This document shows, piece after piece, positions 8,046-15,372 of a stretch of DNA of 20,645 nt. Below the pieces are notes generated by a model that saw only the letters and a list, made by a program, of their open reading frames with translations, searched no databases and was not told the origin of the DNA. This stretch comes from Flavobacterium sp. SUN052 (lineage in GTDB: Bacteria > Bacteroidota > Bacteroidia > Flavobacteriales > Flavobacteriaceae): NCBI RefSeq assembly GCF_028867935.1, contig NZ_JAPQNS010000029.1:1-20645 (forward strand), read 5' to 3'. The translations under genes were made by a program, and so were the position numbers. Each line of letters opens with the position of its first letter. Position 1 is the stretch's first letter.

Positions 8046-10749
8046 CTAACCGGGCCAATTCATTTAGTTTCAGCAAGGCTTCAATGGGTGTCAGGCGGTT
8101 GATGTCGATACTCTTTAGCTTGTCCTTGATCGCTTCTGAACGGGGGTCGCCCGCTTCGATGATGCGCAGCGCCAATTCGCGTTCGTTATCCTCGGAATGC
8201 CGAACCACCGCTTCGCGAATAGCGTCTTTGTTATCTTCGCGGCTGTGCGATGCTTCGAGTTGTTTTAGGATTTGCCCGGCTCGGCTGACTACTGAAGGCG
8301 GCATACCGGCCATTTGCGCTACGTGAATACCAAAGCTGTGCTCAGAACCGCCCTCTTTCAGTTTCCGCAGGAAAATAACCTTGTTACCTACCTCCTTCAC
8401 GGATACATTGAAATTACGAATCCGGGGGTTATCCGCTGCCAGATCGTTGAGTTCGTGATAGTGCGTTGCAAAAAGCGTTTTAGGACGGCAATCAGAATGG
8501 TTGTGTAGAAATTCGGTGATGGCCCAGGCGATTGATACGCCATCGTACGTGCTGGTACCGCGCCCAATTTCATCCATCAGCACGAGACTCCGTTCGCTGA
8601 GGTTATTGAGAATACTCGCCGTTTCGGTCATTTCGACCATAAACGTACTCTCACCCCGTGACAGGTTGTCGGACGCTCCTACCCGTGTGAAAATCTTGTC
8701 GACAATACCCAACTCTGCTCCCGATGCCGGCACAAAACTACCGGCCTGAGCCATCAGCACAATCAGGGCAACCTGCCGCAACAGCGCCGATTTACCCGCC
8801 ATGTTGGGCCCCGTGATAATTATGATTTGCTGGGTTTCGTCGTCTAGGTAAATATCGTTCGGCACATACGGTTCACCGGGGGGCAGTTGCTGCTCGATCA
8901 CCGCATGGCGACCGTCTTTGATATTCAACGACTTGCTTTCGTTAATAAGGGGCCGCACATATTTGTTGCGCACAGCCACTTTCGCAAACGACGATAGCAC
9001 ATCAAGCACCGACACCACGCGGGCGTTCTGCTGAATAGCACCTACATACTCGCCAGCGGCCTGTACCAGTTCCATATACATTCTGGACTCAATGGCAAAA
9101 ATCTGATCTTCGGCGTTCAGAATCTTGTCTTCGTATTCTTTCAGTTCGGGCGTTATGTACCGCTCCGCATTCACCAAGGTTTGCTTTCTGATCCAGTCCT
9201 CAGGTACGCGGTCTTTGTGGGCGTTGGTAACTTCGAGGTAATACCCAAATACCTTGTTGAAATTGATTTTCAACGAACTGATTCCGGTTCGTTTGATCTC
9301 ACGATCCTGCAATTGCGCCAGATAATCCTTACCCGTAAAAGCCAGCGCGTGTAGCTCGTCCAGCTCCGGATCGACACCCGACTTAATCATTCCGCCCTGG
9401 TTCGATACCACTGGCGGATCATCGCGTAGTTCAGCTTCGATGCGGTCGAGCAAAAACGAAACGGGGTTGAGTTGGTCGGCGTATTTTTTGAGCGAAGCCA
9501 AACGGGCCGGAACGCCTGCCCGTTCATCCTGATTGATGGTCGGCAGGTTGAGCGCTGTAATCAGCAGTTCCTTAATTGGCAGAATGTGTTGTAGCGACCG
9601 CTTGAGTTGCAGCATCTCACGGGGCCCAATACGCCGGACAGCTACCTTGGAAATGAGCCGTTCCAGATCGCCAATCTGTTTGAGATGCCCCAGGAGTTCG
9701 TCCAATAGCTCGGTATCCTCGTGCAACAGCGCGACCATGTTCAGCCGCTCATCAATCAGCGATTTCTCTTTGAGGGGTAACATCAGCCATTTGCGCATCA
9801 GGCGGGCCCCCATTGGCGTTACACTTTGATCGAGAATCTGGATTAACGGCACACCGCCTTCCTGCTGAGCCGCCACCAGTTCGAGATTACGAATTGTGAA
9901 GCGGTCGAGCCAAACGTATTTGTCTTCCTCCAGACGAGTTATGCGCGTAATATGCTGAAGGTCTTTATGTTCGGTCTCGTTTAAGTAATGCAGAATAACT
10001 CCGGCAGCAATAATACCATCCGGCAAACCATCAATCCCGAAGCCTTTCAGAGAGGTTGTCTGGAAATGTTGCTTGAGATAGTTATAACCAAAATCGTAAG
10101 TAAAAGCCCAATCTTCAATGGTGTAGGTATGAAACCGATCTCCTGAGGGAGAACTGCCAAACAATGTTCCAAACTCCTGCCGGTTACGCTTACAGTACAG
10201 TACTTCCGAGGGGTTGAAACTCTGCAACAGTTTATCGATATAGGCTGCGTTACCCTGTGCTGCCAGAAACTCCCCGGTCGAAATATCCAGAAAAGCCACC
10301 CCAAATTCATCCTCCTTTTTCCCGAAATGAATGGCCGCGAGGTAATTATTTCGGCGGGTATCCAGCACGTTATCGTTGAACGACACACCGGGCGTTACCA
10401 GCTCCGTTACTCCCCGGCGTACGATACCTTTAGCCTGGGCAGGGTCTTCGAGTTGGTCGCAAATAGCAACGCGCTCACCCGCCCGAACGAGTTTAGGAAG
10501 GTGTGTATCGAGCGAGTGGTGGGGGAAACCAGCTAGTTCCTCATTGGCACCGCCATTGTTGCGTTTGGTAAGGGTTATACCAAGAATCTTGCTGGCCCGA
10601 ATGGCATCTTCGCCAAAAGTCTCGTAGAAATCTCCGACCCGAAAGAGAAGCAACGCGCCGGGATATTTGGCTTTAACCTGATTGTATTGCCGGTTTAGGG
10701 GTGTTTCTTTGGCGTTTTTACTGGACTTGGTATCAGCGGCTGTCTTCAC
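8038..10749 (-). CDS. mutS: DNA mismatch repair protein MutS
   Basis: Recognises base mismatches and small loops and, with MutL, starts mismatch repair in the cytoplasm. The 903-aa length is slightly above the usual 850-880. The mismatch-reading Phe-x-Glu motif is F41-Y-E43 in GDFYETF. The ATPase domain has Walker A GPNMAGKS (647-654), the ABC-like signature SRGESTFM (about 697-704), Walker B with DEIGRGTST (726-734) and the THYHE switch (about 762-766). A C-terminal segment ending in a helix (SIDINRLTPIEALLKLNELARL) is the tetramer-type tail of MutS1. The start codon must be GTG at 10747-10749: an in-frame stop lies just upstream and no other start occurs before the Phe-x-Glu motif. No mutL is in the window. 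It follows the glycosidase-like gene on the same strand after 162 bp. Confidence 0.98.
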   Translation of the reverse strand: MKTAADTKSSKNAKETPLNRQYNQVKAKYPGALLLFRVGDFYETFGEDAIRASKILGITLTKRNNGGANEELAGFPHHSLDTHLPKLVRAGERVAICDQLEDPAQAKGIVRRGVTELVTPGVSFNDNVLDTRRNNYLAAIHFGKKEDEFGVAFLDISTGEFLAAQGNAAYIDKLLQSFNPSEVLYCKRNRQEFGTLFGSSPSGDRFHTYTIEDWAFTYDFGYNYLKQHFQTTSLKGFGIDGLPDGIIAAGVILHYLNETEHKDLQHITRITRLEEDKYVWLDRFTIRNLELVAAQQEGGVPLIQILDQSVTPMGARLMRKWLMLPLKEKSLIDERLNMVALLHEDTELLDELLGHLKQIGDLERLISKVAVRRIGPREMLQLKRSLQHILPIKELLITALNLPTINQDERAGVPARLASLKKYADQLNPVSFLLDRIEAELRDDPPVVSNQGGMIKSGVDPELDELHALAFTGKDYLAQLQDREIKRTGISSLKINFNKVFGYYLEVTNAHKDRVPEDWIRKQTLVNAERYITPELKEYEDKILNAEDQIFAIESRMYMELVQAAGEYVGAIQQNARVVSVLDVLSSFAKVAVRNKYVRPLINESKSLNIKDGRHAVIEQQLPPGEPYVPNDIYLDDETQQIIIITGPNMAGKSALLRQVALIVLMAQAGSFVPASGAELGIVDKIFTRVGASDNLSRGESTFMVEMTETASILNNLSERSLVLMDEIGRGTSTYDGVSIAWAITEFLHNHSDCRPKTLFATHYHELNDLAADNPRIRNFNVSVKEVGNKVIFLRKLKEGGSEHSFGIHVAQMAGMPPSVVSRAGQILKQLEASHSREDNKDAIREAVVRHSEDNERELALRIIEAGDPRSEAIKDKLKSIDINRLTPIEALLKLNELARLVE

Positions 10750-10785
10750 TAAATTGACGTAAGTAGTTTAAACAAATTTAGTGAA
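10745..10785. repeat. 11-bp inverted repeat across the mutS start
   Basis: Arms ttcactaaatt (10745-10755) and aatttagtgaa (10775-10785) are perfect reverse complements separated by 19 nt. One arm contains the mutS GTG start codon and the other overlaps the candidate -7 box. It may be an operator or a chance duplication. Confidence 0.6.
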
Positions 10786-10805
10786 ATTTGCCGAGAAATA
10801 GGCAG
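10773..10805 (-). promoter_or_regulatory. Candidate mutS promoter
   Basis: On the minus strand TAAATTTG (10773-10780) fits TAnnTTTG exactly. A CTG (10803-10805), one base from the TTG -33 consensus, lies 22 nt upstream. Transcription would start near 10766, giving a leader of about 17 nt before the GTG. Confidence 0.45.
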
Positions 10806-10832
10806 TTGGGCGTGGTGGCTTTCTACCCAACT
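10804..10832 (-). terminator. Hairpin between the glycosidase-like gene and mutS
   Basis: Perfect 7-bp arms agttggg (10804-10810) and cccaact (10826-10832) flank a 15-nt loop, about 80 nt past the stop of the upstream gene. There is no T-run, and the hairpin abuts the candidate mutS -33 element, so the terminator role is tentative. Confidence 0.25.
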
Positions 10833-10911
10833 ACAGCCAATCGCTTTCCAAATCCGGCATCAAACAGCACATTGAGCATGGCCGTGGAGTACTCACTAAT
10901 TCTTCCCTCAT

Positions 10912-11772
10912 TCATTTCAACAGCAACACGTTACTGACTGGTCGTTCTGCGGTTCTAACCCAGTTTTTGCCGTCGGAGGGGTAATTTACAACCCCATTTT
11001 CGCCATGACCGGACAGCCACATAGTTGTAGAACCTCCCCCATCTAAATTGATCGCATCGCGGCAACCCAGCCACTGCATTACCTGACGCAGTTCGGGCAG
11101 GCTTAATCCTGCGGCATTAGCATGGCGACCGTCGGCAGTGAGCCAGATCACGCGCTTATCTGCCGTTACGCAGGCACAGGTACGAGGATGGCGGTTGTCG
11201 TTGAAGGCGTTTTTGAGTAACGGATGTGGCTTCCCATCCAGGAGCAGGAGTGGCCCCGTAACCATCACGTTTCGCTCACGGAGAGCCTGATCCCAACGCG
11301 GGGCAGTACCGCCAAACAGTATCTTCATTCGATTCCGACGAATCACGATTGCCGCTTGCCGGTGTTCGGACCGAGACCTGTTTTTATCTAAAACCGTTGT
11401 GTCCAGCGTTTGGCCGTCGATACGGATCAGGTCAACAGAACCACCATTTTTCACGTCGAAAAAAGTGCCGTTGATGACCGCCACAGCCCCGTGCTGCTGA
11501 CCAAACCAGCTCGTTTTTTTCAGACTATCTCCTCCTGAACCGAAGGCTATCCGCAGTCGGCGGGGCTTATTTTTGAACACCAGCACATTGAGGTTTTGCC
11601 GGGCGTTAAACAGCGTGTCAATATGAGTTTCGCGCCAGACAAGACCGGGTTTCAAAGGGATTTCTTTCCAGCTTAGCCGGGCAAACCGGAGCGAATCAGG
11701 AGGTTGTACGAGGGAGAGGAGAAGCAGTAAGTGAAGCATCTCTTTACGTTTAGCGTTGAGGAGAGATGTCAT
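10912..11772 (-). CDS. Phosphodiester glycosidase (NAGPA-domain) family exported protein
   Basis: A member of the family of the mammalian 'uncovering enzyme' N-acetylglucosamine-1-phosphodiester alpha-N-acetylglucosaminidase; bacterial members are thought to cut sugar-phosphodiester or related bonds in envelope polymers. Numbered from the ATG at 11772 (286 aa), residues 1-26 look like a signal peptide (AKRK, then a Leu-rich run). Family marks are INGTFFD (100-106), RHPRTCACV (194-202), LTADGRH (about 211-217) and NLDGGGSTTMW (242-252). The stop is followed by 162 bp before mutS. The start is uncertain: a strong hairpin (11763-11795) covers the ATG at 11772 and an upstream in-frame TTG, while an ATG at 11739 lies clear of it but would leave a very short signal sequence. 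It lies 29 bp from the MoxR gene and is probably co-transcribed. Substrate unknown. Confidence 0.88.
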   Translation of the reverse strand: MTSLLNAKRKEMLHLLLLLSLVQPPDSLRFARLSWKEIPLKPGLVWRETHIDTLFNARQNLNVLVFKNKPRRLRIAFGSGGDSLKKTSWFGQQHGAVAVINGTFFDVKNGGSVDLIRIDGQTLDTTVLDKNRSRSEHRQAAIVIRRNRMKILFGGTAPRWDQALRERNVMVTGPLLLLDGKPHPLLKNAFNDNRHPRTCACVTADKRVIWLTADGRHANAAGLSLPELRQVMQWLGCRDAINLDGGGSTTMWLSGHGENGVVNYPSDGKNWVRTAERPVSNVLLLK

Positions 11773-11795
11773 CTTTCCAAACAAGATGACATCTC
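11763..11795 (-). promoter_or_regulatory. 13-bp perfect hairpin between the MoxR and glycosidase-like genes
   Basis: Arms gagatgtcatctt (11763-11775) and aagatgacatctc (11783-11795) pair perfectly around a 7-nt loop, beginning 6 nt after the MoxR stop on the minus strand. No T-run follows. In RNA it would sequester the start region of the next gene, so it may control translation, protect the upstream mRNA or attenuate read-through. Confidence 0.6.
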
Positions 11796-11801
11796 CTGAT
11801 T

Positions 11802-12773
11802 TTACCGGCCAATGGCGACTTTACGCAAAATAGAACTGATAACCTGTTGAGTGCTGACTCCGTCGGCTTCAGCTTCGTAGTTGAGCATAATCCGGTGATT
11901 AAACACATCAGGCACCACTTCTTTAATATCCTCAGGCAGCACATAGTCGCGACGATCGAAGTAGGCTAGTGCTTTGGCGGCCCGGTTCAGATTAATGCTG
12001 GCCCGTGGCGACACGCCGTACTGAATATAGCGCGCTTCATCGCGCAGGTTATAGTCGAGTGGTCGGCGCGTGGCGAACACCAGTTCAATGATATAGCGCT
12101 CCAACGTTTCCGACATATTCACGGTGTTTATTTCATTGCGAATACCCACAATGTCATCACGGTCCAGCACCGGCTGCACCTCGTAATCGAAACTCATATC
12201 GGACATTCGGCGCATAACTTCCAGTTCGTCGTCCTTACTGAGGTAGTCGATAAAGACCTTCATCATAAAGCGATCCACCTGGGCTTCGGGTAGCGCGTAA
12301 GTTCCCTCCTGCTCTACCGGATTTTGGGTAGCTAGTACCAGAAAGGGCGGGTCGAGCAGAAACGTCTCTTCTCCAATAGTCACCTGCTTTTCCTGCATGG
12401 CTTCCAGCAGAGCCGACTGTACCTTGGCTGGTGAGCGGTTTATTTCGTCGGCCAGAATCAGGTTGGCAAAAATCGGCCCCTGTTTTACCTCAAACTCAGC
12501 CGTTTTCTGATTAAAAATCATTGTTCCAATCAGATCAGCAGGCAGCAAATCAGGCGTAAACTGGATTCGTTGAAAATCGAGCTGTAGCACCTTCGACAGT
12601 GTATTGATTGTCAGCGTCTTAGCCAATCCCGGAACACCTTCAAGCAGAATATGGCCACCCGTAAAAAGGCCAATCAGCAATCGGTTTAGCAAGCGATCCT
12701 GCCCAACTACTACCCGGCCTACCTCTTCACTGACCTGACGAATTTTGGTATGATACGAGAATTGTGTTGTCAT
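11802..12773 (-). CDS. MoxR-family AAA+ ATPase
   Basis: A cytoplasmic AAA+ chaperone-like ATPase, 323 aa, the normal length for MoxR. Walker A is GVPGLAKT (46-53), Walker B ends LADE (107-110), sensor 1 is LATQNP (137-142), and the typical MoxR segment QEGTYALPEAQVDRF follows. The C-terminal lid ends near EDIKEVVPDVFNHR. MoxR proteins usually act with DUF58 and von Willebrand A-domain proteins to mature or activate envelope or metal-dependent complexes, and are normally encoded beside them. None of those partners is here. The start ATG overlaps the stop of prmC by 4 nt, so the two are translated from one message, and the glycosidase-like gene follows. Confidence 0.96.
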   Translation of the reverse strand: MTTQFSYHTKIRQVSEEVGRVVVGQDRLLNRLLIGLFTGGHILLEGVPGLAKTLTINTLSKVLQLDFQRIQFTPDLLPADLIGTMIFNQKTAEFEVKQGPIFANLILADEINRSPAKVQSALLEAMQEKQVTIGEETFLLDPPFLVLATQNPVEQEGTYALPEAQVDRFMMKVFIDYLSKDDELEVMRRMSDMSFDYEVQPVLDRDDIVGIRNEINTVNMSETLERYIIELVFATRRPLDYNLRDEARYIQYGVSPRASINLNRAAKALAYFDRRDYVLPEDIKEVVPDVFNHRIMLNYEAEADGVSTQQVISSILRKVAIGR

Positions 12774-13624
12774 AAATTGGCCCTCACACTCCGGTCTTTG
12801 CCGTGAATATCTTTGTAAACCTGCACATTGCTGAAGCCATTATCAGCAAACACCTGCCGGGTATCATCGCCAAAACGCTCGTTGATTTCTACGTAACAGG
12901 CACCACCCGGCGCAAGGTGATTGGCGGCAAAACTGGCCACTGCCTTATAAAAAATCAGTGGATCAGCATCATCCACAAATAGGGCCAAATCGGGTTCGTA
13001 ATGAACAACATTAGGGTCCATCTGCGCAGCTTCAGAGCGAGTCACATAAGGCGGATTGCTCACGATACAGTCAAACTGGAGGGCATATGCTTCGGGAACA
13101 TTCAGGATGTCCTGAATCTGAAAGACCACATCAGCAGCACCCAGATTGTCGGCATTGCGCCGGGCCGTTTCAAGGGCCTGTTCCGACACATCCCAGCCCG
13201 TGACCGAGGCTGATGGCAGAAACCGCGCCAGCGTTACGGCCAGGCAACCACTGCCCGTGCCAATGTCGAGCACTTCAACCGGGCGGCCTTCCCGCTCGGC
13301 AAAGTCATGCATAATGAGTCGGACCAGATCTTCCGTTTCGGGCCGGGGAATCAACACATCGGGTGACACTTCAAATTCTAAACCGCAGAAAATGGTCGTC
13401 CCAATCACATGCTGGATAGGCTCCTGTCGATTGAGTCGTTCCAGAATTTTGAACCAGTCGGGCTCAGTGCGGTTGGGTGGCAACGGTTTGTCACCAAGAA
13501 CGTCGGTTTTGCGAAGACCGAAATAGTGGTCGAGTAACATGAAAGCCATTTCGCGGGCTTCTTCGGGTGGGTAAGCCGTAATATTACGCGACAGTTGTTG
13601 ATATAGTGGGCGGGCCGTGGCCAT
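12770..13624 (-). CDS. prmC: Peptide chain release factor N5-glutamine methyltransferase PrmC (HemK)
   Basis: Methylates the Gln of the GGQ motif in release factors RF1/RF2 using S-adenosylmethionine, in the cytoplasm. The 284-aa length is standard. An N-terminal helical domain (about 1-85) is followed by IPRPETE (92-98), SAM-binding motif I VLDIGTGSGCLA (118-129), the acidic loop around DVSEQALETA, and the diagnostic substrate-glutamine motif NPPY (190-193). The ATG at 13624 sits about 10 nt after the predicted transcription start, fitting the promoter match at 13642-13675. The 3' end overlaps the MoxR gene by 4 nt. No prfA is adjacent. A longer overlapping minus-strand frame upstream is out of phase and was not used. 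Confidence 0.97.
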   Translation of the reverse strand: MATARPLYQQLSRNITAYPPEEAREMAFMLLDHYFGLRKTDVLGDKPLPPNRTEPDWFKILERLNRQEPIQHVIGTTIFCGLEFEVSPDVLIPRPETEDLVRLIMHDFAEREGRPVEVLDIGTGSGCLAVTLARFLPSASVTGWDVSEQALETARRNADNLGAADVVFQIQDILNVPEAYALQFDCIVSNPPYVTRSEAAQMDPNVVHYEPDLALFVDDADPLIFYKAVASFAANHLAPGGACYVEINERFGDDTRQVFADNGFSNVQVYKDIHGKDRSVRANL

Positions 13625-13641
13625 GCGGAAGTACGTTTATA

Positions 13642-13675
13642 CAAACTTATGTTTTGCACGCTAAGAATTGCAAAA
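13642..13675 (-). promoter_or_regulatory. Promoter of the prmC-MoxR operon
   Basis: On the minus strand TTTTG (13671-13675) provides the TTG -33 element and TAAGTTTG (13642-13649) an exact TAnnTTTG -7 element, with a 21-nt spacer inside the normal 17-23 range. This is the best Bacteroidota promoter match in the window. The predicted start is near 13635, about 10 nt upstream of the prmC ATG. Confidence 0.65.
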
Positions 13676-13836
13676 CTGGGAAAATAAGGTCAGAAAGAGA
13701 AGCAGGAATGCGAACAGGGCCACTGGCTAACTTTTTTGTCTATGCTCCCTACCTTGGCAGTATTCATGCTTAATTTACTTACTCACTCGGTCTCTGCACA
13801 AAGCTAGCTACTTACAGACTGGTTTATCCACTATAT
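13676..13836. other. Intergenic region between prmC and the histidine kinase
   Basis: This divergent gap should hold the kinase promoter. A taacttttttg string (13727-13737) is only a loose match to a -7 box. No repeat, small ORF or RNA gene was recognised. Confidence 0.25.
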
Positions 13837-15354
13837 ATGATTGGTGCTACTTTAACTGCCCAAACACTTCAGAAAATCATTGACAGTGCCCCCCTGGCAC
13901 TGATGTTTTTTCGATCTATTCGGGATGCATCAACAAACGAAATAATTGACTTCGAATGGATTGCAGCGAACCAAAAAAGCGCTGAGATCATTGGTGTTCC
14001 TTTCGATAAACTGATTGGAGGGCGGATGTTAAGTATCAATCCACATAACAAACCGTTGGGGTTGTTTGACAGCTATACCCAAGTTGTTGAAACCGGTATA
14101 CCTTATCAGACAGAAGTTGCGTATGAAGCCGAAGGCGTTAATGGCTGGTACGACATTACGGCCACCAAACAGGACGACGGCCTGATTTTAAGTGTGTTAG
14201 ACACCACGACCCGAAAACGCGCCGAACTGGAGCTAAACCTCCGTACAGAACAGCTTCAAACCACACTCGACGCTTCGCTGAACAGTATCCTGTCGATGAC
14301 CGCAATCCGCGATGGTAAGGTCAGTGAGGAAGCACCTAAGGGTAAAATTGTGGATTTCTGGATGGGAGCGGCCAACAAAGCCGTTATTCAAAGTCTTGGC
14401 CACACCCCCGAAGAGATGGCCGGGGTTCGCATGCTCGATATGTTTCCGGGTAACATTGAGTCAGGCTTGTTTGATGTGTATGCCCGCGTAACGAATACGG
14501 GCCAACCAGAACGAGCAGTTCAGTATTACACTGATGATAAGGGACTTGATGCCTGGTTTGAGGTACAGGCCGTGAAACAGGGGGAAGACGGCGTAGTGTT
14601 GACGTTTATGAACATTACGGAAGCTAAACGCCATGAAAAACAACTTCAGCGTTCCAACGAAAGCTTACAGGACTTTGCCTATGTAGCCTCCCATGACCTT
14701 CAGGAGCCACTACGCAAGGTGCAGTCGTTTGGCAATTTGCTAGCCATGGAATATGGTGACCGACTTGGTTCGAAAGGACTGGACCTGTTGGATCGAATGC
14801 AGTCGGCAACCAACCGGATGCAACACTTTATTCGCGATCTGCTCACTTTCTCGCGCCTGAACGCCCAGCCACACGCTTTCCAGCCGGTAGATTTGAACGG
14901 CCTCCTCGCAGGCGTCCTAAGCGATCTGGAAACAGCAATTGAATCGACACAGGCCGAATTTGATATTGCCCCCCTGCCGACAATTAAAGGTGATTCGCTC
15001 CAGCTCCGCCAGTTGTTCCAGAATTTGCTTACCAACTCGCTAAAGTTTGTGGAGCCAGGACGAAAACCGCACATTCAGATAGCTTTAGTACCTGTTGACA
15101 GTCGTATTTTACCCCGCGAGCTGACCGGCAATTTTTGCGCCATTCAACTAACCGATAATGGAATTGGCTTTGAAGAACAATATCGCGACAAGATTTTTGC
15201 AGCCTTCCAGCGGTTGCATAACCGCACTCAATACGAAGGAACCGGTATTGGGCTAGCCATTGTAAAACGGGTTGTCGAACTTCACAAAGGACACATAACG
15301 GCCACTAGCGAACTAGGCAAAGGCTCGGTATTTACGGTGTATTTGCCAAGTTGA
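13837..15354 (+). CDS. Soluble double-PAS sensor histidine kinase
   Basis: A 505-aa sensor kinase expected to autophosphorylate on His286 and pass the phosphate to a response regulator not present here. Two PAS-like domains come first (about 10-130 and 142-265); they share a pattern LFD-x-Y, TG-x-P, W-x-x-x-A-x-KQ and a D/N-x-T-x-x-KR/E end, so they look like an internal duplication. The dimerisation segment holds the H-box YVASHDLQEPLRK (282-294). The ATPase domain has the N-box QNLLTNSLKF (395-404), G1 box DNGIGF (440-445) and G2 box GTGIGLAIVK (468-477). No transmembrane segment or signal peptide is seen, so it is probably cytoplasmic and reads an internal or diffusible cue. It is an orphan kinase with no receiver domain. 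The glutamyltransferase gene starts 18 bp after its stop and may be co-transcribed. Confidence 0.95.
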   Translation: MIGATLTAQTLQKIIDSAPLALMFFRSIRDASTNEIIDFEWIAANQKSAEIIGVPFDKLIGGRMLSINPHNKPLGLFDSYTQVVETGIPYQTEVAYEAEGVNGWYDITATKQDDGLILSVLDTTTRKRAELELNLRTEQLQTTLDASLNSILSMTAIRDGKVSEEAPKGKIVDFWMGAANKAVIQSLGHTPEEMAGVRMLDMFPGNIESGLFDVYARVTNTGQPERAVQYYTDDKGLDAWFEVQAVKQGEDGVVLTFMNITEAKRHEKQLQRSNESLQDFAYVASHDLQEPLRKVQSFGNLLAMEYGDRLGSKGLDLLDRMQSATNRMQHFIRDLLTFSRLNAQPHAFQPVDLNGLLAGVLSDLETAIESTQAEFDIAPLPTIKGDSLQLRQLFQNLLTNSLKFVEPGRKPHIQIALVPVDSRILPRELTGNFCAIQLTDNGIGFEEQYRDKIFAAFQRLHNRTQYEGTGIGLAIVKRVVELHKGHITATSELGKGSVFTVYLPS

Positions 15355-15372
15355 TTGCTTATCTTCGGCCTT

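Noticed and set aside
9533..9829. Plus-strand 98-aa frame inside mutS
   Set aside because: A Ser/Arg-rich low-complexity shadow of the mutS coding strand.
13405..13659. Minus-strand 84-aa frame overlapping the start of prmC
   Set aside because: It overlaps prmC in another phase, and its sequence has no family pattern, while prmC has clear motifs.
15355..15372. TTG start for ggt directly at the kinase stop
   Set aside because: The ATG at 15373 gives a standard lipoprotein signal; the six extra residues add nothing.
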